This document shows positions 26,774-35,051 of a stretch of 64,000 bases of DNA, in pieces. Below the pieces are notes generated by a model. That model worked only from the letters and a program-made list of their open reading frames with translations. It had not been told where the DNA came from and made no database searches. How positions within the stretch are numbered: the first letter of the stretch is position 1; each line of letters begins with the position of its first letter. The stretch comes from Paenibacillus sp. FSL R7-0204 (lineage in GTDB: Bacteria > Bacillota > Bacilli > Paenibacillales > Paenibacillaceae). The stretch covers positions 434,001 through 498,000 of the forward strand of contig NZ_JBBOCA010000001.1 of NCBI RefSeq assembly GCF_038002225.1, in the 5' to 3' direction. The translations under genes were made by a program, and so were the position numbers.

Positions 26774-27571
26774 TTAAGCAGTAGGCGTGCCCTGGATCAG
26801 GCTGTTTCTGTAATTCATGAGCGGGGCCAGCCAGACCATGCCGGTTCCCCGGTACACGTTGACCAGGCCTTCGCCTGAGGCGGCGGAGCCCAGACGGGTC
26901 TTGCCTGACTTCTCGACCGTGAAGTCCAGAGAATTCGACCACATGAGGGCGAAGTTACCGTCCACCTTCAGCACATCATTCTGCAGCTCGACCACGACAG
27001 CTTCCTCGGAAGGAATGGGAGCTTCAAGGGCAAGAATCCCTTTGCCGCGCGCGCTCAGGTTGAACAGCCCTTCACCGCCGAGGACGGCAGAGGAGATGTT
27101 CTTGCGTGCCGCAACGGAGATGTCGAGCGTAGTCTCGCAAGCCAGGAACATGCCGTCATCGATCACGATATGGTCGTTGTCCACATCAATCAGCCAGAGG
27201 TATTTGTAGGTGGTCTCCAGCAGGATCGTTCCGGTTCCCTTGTAGAGCGGTTTGACTGCACTGGTTCCGGTTGCCGCCCCGGATAACATATTGCGCATCA
27301 GCCCTCCTACGCCTTTGATGCCGGAAGTCATCTCGATATTGCCGATCATATACTGCATGGCTCCGGCGCTCAGCATTACCTCATTGTTATTCAGCTCAAT
27401 CATCAGCTGCTTGTTGCGCATATTGCTCTTGCTCATGAAGAAGTTGGTCTCTGCTTCATACCGGGTAGTGGTGCTGAGATCCTCTTTGTATTCGATGATA
27501 CTGAAGCCGCCTAGCTGCTCTTTAATGACAACGTTGGAATTGTCTTTCAGGTTATTAATGGTAAAAGCCAT
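26774..27571 (-). CDS. AIM24 / DUF124 family protein
   Basis: 265 residues of the all-beta AIM24 (TIGR00266-like) fold: MLSAGAMQYMIGNIEMTSGI at the front, FLACETTLDISVAARKNISS in the middle and GEGLVNVYRGTGMVWLAP at the end. Function is unknown in bacteria; some members lie with stress or membrane genes. It precedes the HAD-GNAT gene on the same strand, 34 bases away, so cotranscription is likely. Confidence 0.87.
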   Translation of the reverse strand: MAFTINNLKDNSNVVIKEQLGGFSIIEYKEDLSTTTRYEAETNFFMSKSNMRNKQLMIELNNNEVMLSAGAMQYMIGNIEMTSGIKGVGGLMRNMLSGAATGTSAVKPLYKGTGTILLETTYKYLWLIDVDNDHIVIDDGMFLACETTLDISVAARKNISSAVLGGEGLFNLSARGKGILALEAPIPSEEAVVVELQNDVLKVDGNFALMWSNSLDFTVEKSGKTRLGSAASGEGLVNVYRGTGMVWLAPLMNYRNSLIQGTPTA

Positions 27572-27730
27572 GGATACCCGCTCCTTCGGTAGCTGTAGTT
27601 ATGCAATGCTGTGCATCATGCCTTCAAAGCATACGTATTCGACACTTCTCGCGGGTATCCTTGAATTCCGGGAGAAAAAAACGCATACAATAATTCCTTT
27701 ACTTCTAATATCAGGTTAGCGTAATGTTCT

Positions 27731-29035
27731 ATGTATAGTGCTCAGAATACAAACGTATCTCTTGACACCAGCATTAGAACCGAAAGGAAGTTAGCCTTGT
27801 TTGAGACGCTGCTGCTCAATTTTTTGTTTATGCTGTTTCCGGTGCTGATATTTCTGATTTTCTTCGAGAACAGGCCCCACGCCTACAATCATAAGATTCT
27901 TGTACTGCTCAGCGCGGCCACCATGATCCTGTGTATCGCCAAGCCGATCCGGCTGGAGACCGGGTTCATCTTTGACTTGCGGTATGTTCCGTTTGTGATT
28001 GCGGCCTTGTATGGAGGGTACAAACATACCCTGCCCTTATATGCGATTCTGAATGTGTACCGTTTCTACATAGGCGGTGAGGGAACCGTCCAATCCTTAC
28101 TTTTTTCGACAGTAGTCTTCATCCTGATTCCTTCCATAAGCGCCAGATTTCTCCGTTCTAAGCCCAAGGGACGGATCTTGTGGGCTACCTCCATCGTGGT
28201 CCTGACTATGGGCTGTTATCTGATCATCCTGGGCCGGATCATGGATAAGCTGGATACCCAGTTCTGGACGCTTGCCTTCTATGCCTTATCTACGCATGCG
28301 GTGGTCATGGCGATCCTAATGATCCTGCTGGAGCAGATCCTGGCGAATCTCAGGAACCGTGAGCGGATTATGCAGTCGGAGCGGCTGAATGTGGTCAGTG
28401 AGCTGGCGGCCAGTGTCTCCCATGAGATGCGCAATCCGTTAACCGTGACCAGCGGCTTCCTGCAGCTGCTTAATCTCTCCAAGAACCTCACCCCACAAGA
28501 GAAGGGGTATGTTGAGCTGTCACTACTGGAGCTGAACCGGGCGGAGAAGATTATCAGCGATTATCTGTCTTTTGCCAAGCCGCAGTCGGCGAGCCGGGTC
28601 TACTCCAACCTGATGGCTGAATGTGAATACACTAAGAATGTGATATTGCCGTATGCCACGATCCACAAGGTTGCGGTTGATTTCAGCTTCAACAACCCGC
28701 TGAGCACCCATTATGACAGTAATGAGATGCAGCAATGTCTGATTAATTTGTACAAGAATGCGATTGAAGCGATGGAAGGGGTGGAGGATGCCGTCCTGTC
28801 CATTAGTGTCTTCGCGAGCGGGCAGAATATTATTATTAACATCAGCGACACCGGTGTCGGAATGACGAAGGATGAGATCTCGCGCCTGGGCAAGCCGTAT
28901 TACTCCACCAAGGCGGACGGGACGGGGCTCGGAATGGTCATGGCGTATAACACGATTAATAAGCTCAAGGGCCGTATTGAGGTTACCAGCGAGAAGGGCA
29001 AAGGAACTGTCTTCCGGATCATCATCCCGGCCTAG
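27731..29035 (+). CDS. KinB-like sporulation sensor histidine kinase
   Basis: 434 residues: five or six transmembrane helices of the 5TM-LYT type (FDLRYVPFVIAALYGGYKHT motif, about 80-105), then a His kinase core with SVSHEMRNPLTVTSGFLQLL (phospho-His about 231), an N-box (LINLYKNAIEAM), and G-boxes (DTGVGM, DGTGLGMVMAYN). Architecture and H-box match KinB/KinD-like kinases that feed the Spo0F-Spo0B-Spo0A phosphorelay. No regulator is adjacent, as usual for phosphorelay kinases. The start is uncertain: ATG 27731 lacks a good ribosome site, whereas TTG 27797 has AAAGGAAG 6 bases upstream. Confidence 0.88.
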   Translation: MYSAQNTNVSLDTSIRTERKLALFETLLLNFLFMLFPVLIFLIFFENRPHAYNHKILVLLSAATMILCIAKPIRLETGFIFDLRYVPFVIAALYGGYKHTLPLYAILNVYRFYIGGEGTVQSLLFSTVVFILIPSISARFLRSKPKGRILWATSIVVLTMGCYLIILGRIMDKLDTQFWTLAFYALSTHAVVMAILMILLEQILANLRNRERIMQSERLNVVSELAASVSHEMRNPLTVTSGFLQLLNLSKNLTPQEKGYVELSLLELNRAEKIISDYLSFAKPQSASRVYSNLMAECEYTKNVILPYATIHKVAVDFSFNNPLSTHYDSNEMQQCLINLYKNAIEAMEGVEDAVLSISVFASGQNIIINISDTGVGMTKDEISRLGKPYYSTKADGTGLGMVMAYNTINKLKGRIEVTSEKGKGTVFRIIIPA

Positions 29036-29121
29036 CGCACGGCAACAGTGGGAAACTTGGTGTGAAAATGATAAAGTATCTCTAAGAGAACTTGGAACTA
29101 TTAACCGGGAGGCTATGGGTA

Positions 29122-29589
29122 ATGAGAGAAGAACTAATCGCGCAATTGAACGCTTGGCATGAGGCGGACGAATATGAAGAAATCGTATCCCGCATCAAAG
29201 AGGTGCCGACACCGCTGATTGATGAAGAGCTGGCGGTACATCTGGGCCGGGCGCTCAACAATCTGGGCCGCTACCGGGAAGCGCTTAAATGGTTCAACAA
29301 AGCGGCAGATCAGGGTAAAAAAGACCCGCTGTGGCATTTCCGTGTCGGCTACGCCCACTATTATCTGGATGAGTACGATCAGGCGATCAAGGCGTTCAAG
29401 AAGGCGAATAAGCTGGACCCTGAGGATCAGGATACCATCGAATTCCTGGAATGGAGCCGCAGTGAGAAGGCGGCGCTGGCCGCTGCGGACGAGGATAGCG
29501 AGGATGCAGAAGAAGCATCCGAAGCGGATTCCGGTTCAGATCCCAGTCCTGATGCAGAATCGGATGCAGTAAAAGAGACTAAGCACTAG
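29122..29589 (+). CDS. Small TPR protein, paralog of the N terminus of the SUKH-Imm51-like protein
   Basis: 155 residues with two or three tetratricopeptide repeats (HLGRALNNLGRYREALKWFN, FRVGYAHYYLDEYDQAIKAF) and an acidic, disordered tail (about 120-155). Along about 115 residues it aligns without gaps to the N terminus of the 577-residue protein at 38.4 kb, including WHFRVGY versus WHFRAGY. It is probably a protein-interaction module; no enzymatic motif is seen. ATG 29122 has GGGAGG 9 bases upstream; the in-frame start at 29092 has none. Confidence 0.82.
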   Translation: MREELIAQLNAWHEADEYEEIVSRIKEVPTPLIDEELAVHLGRALNNLGRYREALKWFNKAADQGKKDPLWHFRVGYAHYYLDEYDQAIKAFKKANKLDPEDQDTIEFLEWSRSEKAALAAADEDSEDAEEASEADSGSDPSPDAESDAVKETKH

Positions 29590-29592
29590 GGC

Positions 29593-29620
29593 TTGACGGC
29601 AGGTCTAATCGAGGCATAAA
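29593..29620 (+). promoter_or_regulatory. Candidate promoter of the ABC exporter leader
   Basis: TTGACG (29593-29598), a 16-base spacer and CATAAA (29615-29620); alternatively TAAAAT (29617-29622) with an 18-base spacer. Transcription would begin shortly before the upstream ORF. Confidence 0.5.
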
Positions 29621-29653
29621 ATGAAAGTCAATCTTATCAAAGAGGTGAAGTGG

Positions 29654-29683
29654 ATGCCATTCCGTACCGTTGCAAGGAACTAG
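29654..29683 (+). CDS. Nine-codon leader ORF (MPFRTVARN)
   Basis: ATG at 29654 reads nine codons to TAG. AAAGAGGTG (29639-29647) lies 6 bases upstream and is among the better ribosome sites in the region, which argues for real translation. The stop codon overlaps the 5' strand of the closing stem of the structured RNA that follows (29683-29750), so ribosomes at the stop would prevent that stem from forming. This arrangement is typical of attenuator peptides in front of transporter or resistance genes. Translation and any stalling signal are inferred. Confidence 0.5.
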   Translation: MPFRTVARN

Positions 29684-29878
29684 TTATCGGGCTGGGTAGA
29701 ACGCGTACCAGCCACCAAGGGGGAGGTCTGTCCTCTTGGTCACAGATAACCGGATTCTTGAACGGTGCCTGGAGGGTCATTCTTTGTGAGCCGGGACACT
29801 GAGTTATTCCGCTTGAAGACTATACTGCTGAGGCAGGAGTCTTTGGCGCGGAGTGGCGAGGAGAATTCCCGGCTTTTT
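29683..29878 (+). ncRNA. Structured leader RNA / putative attenuator before the ABC exporter
   Basis: GTTATC (29683-29688) pairs with GATAAC (29745-29750) and encloses two hairpins: GGCTGG...CCAGCC (29690-29713) and ACCAAGGGG...TCCTCTTGGT (29714-29740), giving a three-way junction. Further on, AAGACT-ATA-CTGC-TGAG-GCAG-G-AGTCTT (29816-29843) is a nested hairpin, and AGCCGGGA (29789-29796) can pair with TTCCCGGCT (29866-29874), followed by five T: a terminator-like element. I do not recognise a T-box motif or any riboswitch core known to me. Confidence 0.55.
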
Positions 29879-29914
29879 GCCGTATTCTAATTGATAAGAT
29901 TGGAGATTGTTATC

Positions 29915-31621
29915 ATGTTAAAAAAATGTCTTGTCCACCTCAGAGGGTGGGCCGCACTGTATATAGGTCTCGGCTTCGCCATTCAGCTCTTAAGCAGCTT
30001 GGGCATTGTTGTCTTTCAGCGGATTCTGGATCAGGCGGTGGCGGGAACGGGCTTCCGTGAAATCCTCTGCGGGGTTGTCTTCTACGGGGTCCTGCTAGGC
30101 CTGAATGTCTTGCTGAACTATGCGGATGAATATCCCAGCGCCTATCTATCGAACAGCATCACAGAAAGACTGAAGATTATGGCCTTGTCCAAAATCTCCA
30201 GAATGGATTATTCCGCCTATCAGAACATGGGCACAGGCCAGATGATCAAGGTGATTGAGAACGGTGCGGCGGCCGGGAACAGTATTCTGTTTTCTTTTGT
30301 CCTCCACACGCTGCATGAGCTGCTGCCTACGATTCTCTTCAGCCTGCTCTTCATTAGCTACTATGACCTCAGAATCATGCTGGTGATTGCGGGCGGGTAC
30401 GTAGTTATCTTCCTGTTAACGAATGTTCTGCTCAAAGTTCTCTACCGGATCAAAGAATCGGTGCTTATGCAGCAGGAGGCCATGTCCCGGTACGGGGTCC
30501 GCGGCTTCATGGAGCTGGTCGTCTTCCGCACCAACAAGAAGTACGCGCAGGAGATCGGCAGACTGAACAGGGCGGCACAGCAGATTATCAGGCAGAGCGC
30601 GAAGCTGCAGATGATTCATGAATCCTTCTTCGCCTTGTTCGAATTGTTCATTACGGTTATTAAGGTGATTGTGCTGCTGTACGGTGTGAAGAATGTGGTC
30701 TCCGGGCAGGCTTCTGTCGGGGTCATGGTCGCGCTGTTCATGTTCATTGAGAAAATCTATACGCCGATCGCCATCTTCAACGTATTATTCGTCGGCTATA
30801 AGCTGAACAGGGTGACCTATCAGCGGTTCGAGGCAATCCTGAATGCCCCGGAGGACCGGAATCTGGAGCAGGGCAAGGCGCTAGCGCAGCTACAGGGCAG
30901 CATAGAATTCAAGGACGTATCGTTCAGCTACGGAGAGGTGCAGGTGCTGGACCGGCTGTCCTTCTCAGTCGCGCCCGGAACCTCAGTGGCTCTGGTCGGC
31001 CTAAGCGGCAGCGGCAAGTCAACGGTTATTAAGCTGATTACGGGCTTGCTCAAAAAAAGCGGCGGTGAGCTGCTGGTCGACGGCACGGATATCGACGAAC
31101 TGAGTCTGGACAGCTACTATGATCACATCTCTTATCTGTCGCAGGACAGTCCGATCTTCGACACCACCATCCGGGGCAACATGGTGTTCGAGCAGGAGGT
31201 CCCGGATGAAGAGCTGTATGCGGTGCTGGATAAGGTTCACCTGAAGGAGAAGGTGCTGGAGCTGCCGGAGAAGCTGGAGACGCGGGTTGGGGAGCGCGGG
31301 CTGAAGCTGTCGGGCGGGGAGCGGCAGCGGCTGGCTTTTGCCCGGGCGATCCTGCAAAAACGGAATCTGATCATCCTCGATGAACCGGTATCGGCCCTGG
31401 ATAATATTACGGAGCGCAGCCTGATGGAGACGGTATTCGCGGAGTTCAGACATAAGACGGTCATTATTATCGCACACCGGCTGAATTTCATCAGCGGCGT
31501 GGACCAGATTCTGGTCATGGAGCAAGGCAGGCTGGCGGGGGAAGGGGATTTCGATTCCCTGATCCGGGACTGCCCGTCCTTCCGTACGCTGTGGAACAAC
31601 GGCAGGGGACAAACGGATTAA
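29915..31621 (+). CDS. ABC exporter, fused membrane and ATPase domains
   Basis: 568-residue half-transporter of the MsbA/LmrA type: a membrane domain of about six helices (1-320), then an ATPase with Walker A GLSGSGKST, Q-loop SYLSQDSP, signature LSGGERQRL, Walker B LIILDEP and H-loop IIIAHRL. It works as a dimer to export a drug, lipid or peptide. No partner half-transporter or peptidase is adjacent, so a homodimer is likely. ATG 29915 has GGAG 9 bases upstream; the TTG at 29891 has none. The long structured leader suggests inducible expression. Confidence 0.92.
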   Translation: MLKKCLVHLRGWAALYIGLGFAIQLLSSLGIVVFQRILDQAVAGTGFREILCGVVFYGVLLGLNVLLNYADEYPSAYLSNSITERLKIMALSKISRMDYSAYQNMGTGQMIKVIENGAAAGNSILFSFVLHTLHELLPTILFSLLFISYYDLRIMLVIAGGYVVIFLLTNVLLKVLYRIKESVLMQQEAMSRYGVRGFMELVVFRTNKKYAQEIGRLNRAAQQIIRQSAKLQMIHESFFALFELFITVIKVIVLLYGVKNVVSGQASVGVMVALFMFIEKIYTPIAIFNVLFVGYKLNRVTYQRFEAILNAPEDRNLEQGKALAQLQGSIEFKDVSFSYGEVQVLDRLSFSVAPGTSVALVGLSGSGKSTVIKLITGLLKKSGGELLVDGTDIDELSLDSYYDHISYLSQDSPIFDTTIRGNMVFEQEVPDEELYAVLDKVHLKEKVLELPEKLETRVGERGLKLSGGERQRLAFARAILQKRNLIILDEPVSALDNITERSLMETVFAEFRHKTVIIIAHRLNFISGVDQILVMEQGRLAGEGDFDSLIRDCPSFRTLWNNGRGQTD

Positions 31622-31694
31622 ACTATCTTTTACCTTGTGGACTATCCTGCGGCTGAACTATGCTGGGTGGCAGATAGAACTTGAAGGTGAGGTT

Positions 31695-32285
31695 ATGTGT
31701 ATTATGAATCTGGCATTGTCCAGGATGAAGCTCGAAACAGAGCGGTTAATCATCCGTCCCTATATGGAAAGTGATCTGATGGCTTCGTTCGAGCTGATGC
31801 AGAACCCGGAGGTGCTGGCCTTCATGCATATGGAGGTCATGCAGAGGCATGAGTATGAGGGCATGTTCCGCTGGCTGATGTTCAGCTATCATACGCCGTT
31901 TGAGCTGCCGTTCAAGTATTCATTTGCCATCTGTGATAAGGCAACCGGGCAACTGATCGGCTGGTGCGGGGCTGGTGTGCTGGAGTTCAGGGCGCCGGAT
32001 GCGGAGCTGTATTATCTGATCGGGCGTGAACACTGGGGCCGGGGCTATGCTACCGAAGCCGCTGCGGCGCTGGCGGACTACGCCTTCGATGTAATTGGAC
32101 TGGAGCAGCTATACGCCAAGGCAGATCCGCGCAACACCGCATCGCTCGGGGTGCTCCGGAAGCTGGGCTTCCGGGTCGAGCAGGAGCTGGCCGGATTGAC
32201 CGGTGATTATGAGGACTGCAATGGGGAGCTGCTGCATGTGCTGACGAAGGAGCGGTTTGTGGAGCGGCTTAAAGGTGTGAAATGA
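31695..32285 (+). CDS. RimJ/RimL-type GNAT acetyltransferase
   Basis: 196 residues. LETERLIIRPYMESD at the N terminus, IGREHWGRGYATEAAAALAD (acetyl-CoA loop) and NTASLGVLRKLGFRVEQE are classic RimJ/L motifs. It acetylates an amino group of a protein or small molecule; the target is unknown. Start codons at 31695 and 31704 share the site AAGGTGAGG (31684-31692) and cannot be separated. It starts 74 bases after the exporter gene with no terminator visible, so it may be cotranscribed and inducible with it. Confidence 0.88.
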   Translation: MCIMNLALSRMKLETERLIIRPYMESDLMASFELMQNPEVLAFMHMEVMQRHEYEGMFRWLMFSYHTPFELPFKYSFAICDKATGQLIGWCGAGVLEFRAPDAELYYLIGREHWGRGYATEAAAALADYAFDVIGLEQLYAKADPRNTASLGVLRKLGFRVEQELAGLTGDYEDCNGELLHVLTKERFVERLKGVK

Positions 32286-32322
32286 TCTTAGGATGCGCGG
32301 GATATATAATTTGGAAGAAGCA

Positions 32323-32373
32323 CGGAAGAAGCACGGAAGAAGATCGGAAGAAGATCGGAAGATTAGAGATCAC
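32323..32373. repeat. Short tandem repeat, 11-bp unit
   Basis: GGAAGAAGCAC occurs twice, then GGAAGAAGATC twice, then a partial unit, directly after the acetyltransferase gene. An ORF of 63 codons crosses it but continues into a hairpin and has no support. Confidence 0.8.
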
Positions 32374-32397
32374 GGCTTGCTTTGTCGTATTTTAATA

Positions 32398-32431
32398 ACA
32401 GGTGCCGTCCTTATAGGATGGCACCTGTTGT
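32398..32431. repeat. GTGCCGTCCTT hairpin, copy 2
   Basis: AACAGGTGCCGTCC, loop TTATA, GGATGGCACCTGTT: 14 pairs with one G-T. It shares GTGCCGTCCTTA with the hairpin at 10720-10742. It may end the exporter-acetyltransferase transcript, although no T run follows. Confidence 0.6.
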
Positions 32432-32487
32432 GTATGAGCAGGACTCCTGTCGCTGTCTTATGCGGCATTGCAGCAGTTTTGTAGACT

Positions 32488-32674
32488 GATTGTATTTTCT
32501 GCAATAGAACTCGCACTTTGCTAAGCTAAATGATCAACTGTTGTATTTCATACAATGGCTTTCGTGAATTCTGCCCGAAAGCCCTGATTTTTCCCAATTC
32601 TGCTGTACAGAGTGCAACAGATTCAATTTTTAGACCAATTTTGGGGTCAGCTAATGTATAAAGTACAACAGAAG
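32488..32674. repeat. Four degenerate TGTA-N5-TRCAAYAGA units in an intergenic array
   Basis: Similar 20-mers begin near 32490 (TTGTATTTTCTGCAATAGAA), 32541 (TTGTATTTCATACAATGGCT), 32603 (CTGTACAGAGTGCAACAGAT) and 32655 (TGTATAAAGTACAACAGAAG), spaced about 50-60 bases apart. The interval 32.29-32.74 kb otherwise holds the tandem repeat and hairpin listed separately; I see no supported gene. Confidence 0.55.
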
Positions 32675-32737
32675 TAGAGTCCAGCCATTCCTGAACCCGC
32701 ACACAATTCAGGCTTAAGGGTGCCTTGATAGGACAAC

Positions 32738-33250
32738 TTACGTATGCGGATTCACTCTAACCTGTGCGCCCTTGCCGCTGGTCTGCAGCCCGGAGGCTTT
32801 GGTTCCGGCTTCCTTCAGATCGGCCACGAGCCGCTCCAGCACTGCCTTCGCAGCGGCGGCTTCCTTGGCGCCGGAGGCCTTCACGACAAGCTGCACCGGC
32901 TTGCCGGAGCGCAGATGCTTGTCCGCCTGACGCAGCTTTGTGTCGTAGTCATGCTCTTCGATATGGGCGGTGAAGCGCAGCTCCTTCACCTTCTCCTGGC
33001 TGCTTCCGCCGCCCTGTTGCGGACGGGTACTATCCTTGCGGGCCGCTTGCGCAGCCGCCTTGCCTTTACCCTTGGCGACCAGGCTGCAGGGCGGCGGGCT
33101 GCTCATCAGCGAGGTGCAGACCAGGTCGGCCCCTGCGGCTCTGGCCTTGGACAGCGCCTCGCTTCTGGATACGGTGCCGAGCTTCTCGCCCTTTAGCCCG
33201 GTCAGCTCGACCTCGGCTGCCTTAATCTGTTCATTAATCAGTACGGCCAC
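32738..33250 (-). CDS. Divergent translation initiation factor IF-3 paralog
   Basis: 170 residues, co-linear with IF-3: N-terminal domain VLINEQIKAAEVELTGLKGEKLGTVSRSEALSKARAAGADL matches the INExIRxxEVRLIxxxGExLG pattern, PPPCSLV replaces PPVCRIMD, and the C-terminal domain keeps FTAHIEEHDYDTKLRQADKHL and VKASG. The linker is Ala/Gly/Gln-rich and lacks the usual Lys/Arg-rich KYRYEQQKK stretch, and the RGRE-type ribosome-contact segment is altered. The infC neighbours rpmI and rplT are absent, so this is probably an accessory paralog. GTG start at 33250 with AAAGGGAGG 9 bases upstream. Confidence 0.85.
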   Translation of the reverse strand: MAVLINEQIKAAEVELTGLKGEKLGTVSRSEALSKARAAGADLVCTSLMSSPPPCSLVAKGKGKAAAQAARKDSTRPQQGGGSSQEKVKELRFTAHIEEHDYDTKLRQADKHLRSGKPVQLVVKASGAKEAAAAKAVLERLVADLKEAGTKASGLQTSGKGAQVRVNPHT

Positions 33251-33452
33251 GGAAATGATCCTCCCTTTGCGGATATGATATAGCTATCATATATGGAAGC
33301 GGGCAAGGCTTCAATAACGGCTGCCGTATGCCTTCAGCAGTCAGGCCCGCAGGTTGAGACGGTTGTGCAAAGCGGTTATACTCAGTGGACGCAGGTTTTT
33401 CAGCATTGAACCACTGGCAGTACTATATTTTCTGTTGAATGGGGGATGGCAA

Positions 33453-34034
33453 TTGAATGACACAGCTGACGATAAGCAGTTAATTCTGCTTATTGCACAG
33501 AAAGACTCGAATGCCCTCGAACTGCTCTATGACCGGTATGAACGGGTCATCTATAGCTTTGCTTACCAGATCGTGAAGGATTCGATGGCTGCCGAGGAGG
33601 TTATGCAGGAGCTGTTCCTGCGACTGTGGAAGAATGCGGGGCAGATTGACTTCGGCAAAGGCAAGCTGCTCACCTGGATGTTCGCGGTGACCCGCAATCT
33701 GGCGATCGATTATCTACGTAAGCGGGACGCCAGGCTGCCGCGGCAATCGGCCGATTCCGGGAATCTGGAGCAGGTTCAGGACCATAGCGCGCTCACTGAG
33801 GATCTCGTTGAGCTGCAGATGGCGGGGGAACAGATCAGAGAGGCGCTGCTGGGATTAAGCCGCGACCAGCAGCAGGTAATGGATATGATCTATTACCAGG
33901 GCTACACCCAGCAGGAGGTAGCGCAGCTTGCGGCAATCCCGCTGGGAACGGTCAAGGGAAGAGTCCGGCTGGCGATGAAGCAGCTTCACAAATCGTTACG
34001 GCACTGGGGAAGGAGGGATCATGCACATGAGTGA
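33453..34034 (+). CDS. ECF RNA polymerase sigma factor
   Basis: 193 residues with sigma region 2 (LYDRYERVIYSFAYQIVKDS; EEVMQELFLRLWKNA; GKLLTWMFAVTRNLAIDYLR) and region 4 (LSRDQQQVMDMIYYQGYTQQ; GTVKGRVRLAMKQL). The downstream gene is an anti-sigma factor overlapping by 8 bases, so the two are coupled. The pair resembles SigK/RskA-type modules. The start is a TTG at 33453 with GGGGGA 6 bases upstream; the frame is open further up but without a ribosome site. I did not find a self-dependent promoter by eye. Confidence 0.92.
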   Translation: MNDTADDKQLILLIAQKDSNALELLYDRYERVIYSFAYQIVKDSMAAEEVMQELFLRLWKNAGQIDFGKGKLLTWMFAVTRNLAIDYLRKRDARLPRQSADSGNLEQVQDHSALTEDLVELQMAGEQIREALLGLSRDQQQVMDMIYYQGYTQQEVAQLAAIPLGTVKGRVRLAMKQLHKSLRHWGRRDHAHE

Positions 34035-34875
34035 ACACAATGAGGAACTCTGTGAGTTGGCCGAATTATATACGCTGGGCGCACTGACGGCGGAGGAAAT
34101 GCAGCAATTCGCTGCCCATGCAGCAGAATGCGCGGAATGCAGGGAGCTGGTGGAGGAATACCGGCAGGTACTGGACCATCTTCCGCTTGCCTCTGAGCCG
34201 GTAGACCCGCCCTCCGGCATGAAGGAGCGCATCTTGTCACGGGTGCTGGAATCCGGGAATGCGGGCGCACCGGCAGCCCGGCCGGAGACCCGTCTGCTGA
34301 ATATCCAGCCTGATGCAGAGCGGGCTGCGGAGCATGAGCCAGCGAGGACTCCTCCGGCAGAGCAGGGCATGCCCCAGTTAAGCATCCCGGAGCCCAAGAG
34401 AACCCGCTTCCGGGGGTACCTGAGCCTTGGACTGGCTGTGGCTGTGCTGCTTCTGGTCGTCTACACCGGCCAGCTGCGCGGGAATGTGTCTGAGCTGAAG
34501 GAGCAGCTGGCCTCCGGCACCGGACCGCTCCAGGGGCTTAAGGTGAATGAGGCGGTAGCGCTAAGTCCGGCGGGAGAAGGGGTTACCGCCAAGGGTACAG
34601 CAACGATTGTCGCAGACCCTACCGGCACCCACCTTGTGCTTCAGGCAGAAGATCTGCCGGAGCTTACCGGCACCGAGGTCTATCAGGTATGGCTGATCAA
34701 AGGGGACTCGCCGGTAAATGCGGGTACCTTCATCTCACAGGGCGGGAACGGGGCACTGTATTATTCGTTTGACCCGAAGTCCTATGATACGATAGCCGTT
34801 ACGCTGGAGCCGGATGGCGCGGGCGTTACCCCGCGCGGGAAGATGATTCTCACAGCGCCGATTAAGCAGGGGTAG
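34027..34875 (+). CDS. RskA-like anti-sigma factor with zinc-finger motif
   Basis: 282 residues. The N-terminal anti-sigma domain carries the ZAS motif HAAECAEC (HxxxCxxC, about 33-40), a single transmembrane helix lies near 135-155 (LSLGLAVAVLLLVVYTG), and the extracytoplasmic RskA domain follows (VLQAEDLPELTGTEVYQVWL, AVTLEPDGAG). It should hold the ECF factor at the membrane until an envelope signal triggers release. ATG 34027 has AAGGAGGG 9 bases upstream; ATG 34021 is too close to the same site. Confidence 0.92.
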   Translation: MSEHNEELCELAELYTLGALTAEEMQQFAAHAAECAECRELVEEYRQVLDHLPLASEPVDPPSGMKERILSRVLESGNAGAPAARPETRLLNIQPDAERAAEHEPARTPPAEQGMPQLSIPEPKRTRFRGYLSLGLAVAVLLLVVYTGQLRGNVSELKEQLASGTGPLQGLKVNEAVALSPAGEGVTAKGTATIVADPTGTHLVLQAEDLPELTGTEVYQVWLIKGDSPVNAGTFISQGGNGALYYSFDPKSYDTIAVTLEPDGAGVTPRGKMILTAPIKQG

Positions 34876-34928
34876 CGGGCAAGGAAGTGCCGCGTCCAGG
34901 CGAGCGGAATTGAATAGACTTGAAGCTG

Positions 34929-34966
34929 AACAGCCGGGAGGATGAATTCCCGGCTGTTTTTTCTCA
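34929..34966 (+). terminator. Terminator of the sigma/anti-sigma operon
   Basis: AACAGCCGGGA pairs with TTCCCGGCTGTT across GGATGAA, followed by a T run. Confidence 0.92.
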
Positions 34967-35051
34967 TCAAACTCTAATCTTCCTGCAAAGTCTTTCTCAT
35001 CATAGATAGTTTACTCTAGGGGTAATTACAAGAACTGGAGGAGATATACAA

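Noticed and set aside
29683..29878. T-box or known riboswitch before the ABC exporter
   Set aside because: The T-box motif (GGGTGGNACCGCG-like) and cores of M-box, SAM, lysine, TPP, FMN and ykkC elements as I know them are not present. It is therefore described as an unassigned leader.
32293..32484. 63-codon plus-strand frame after the RimJ-like gene
   Set aside because: It is made of the 11-bp tandem repeat and runs through a 14-bp hairpin; no ribosome site.
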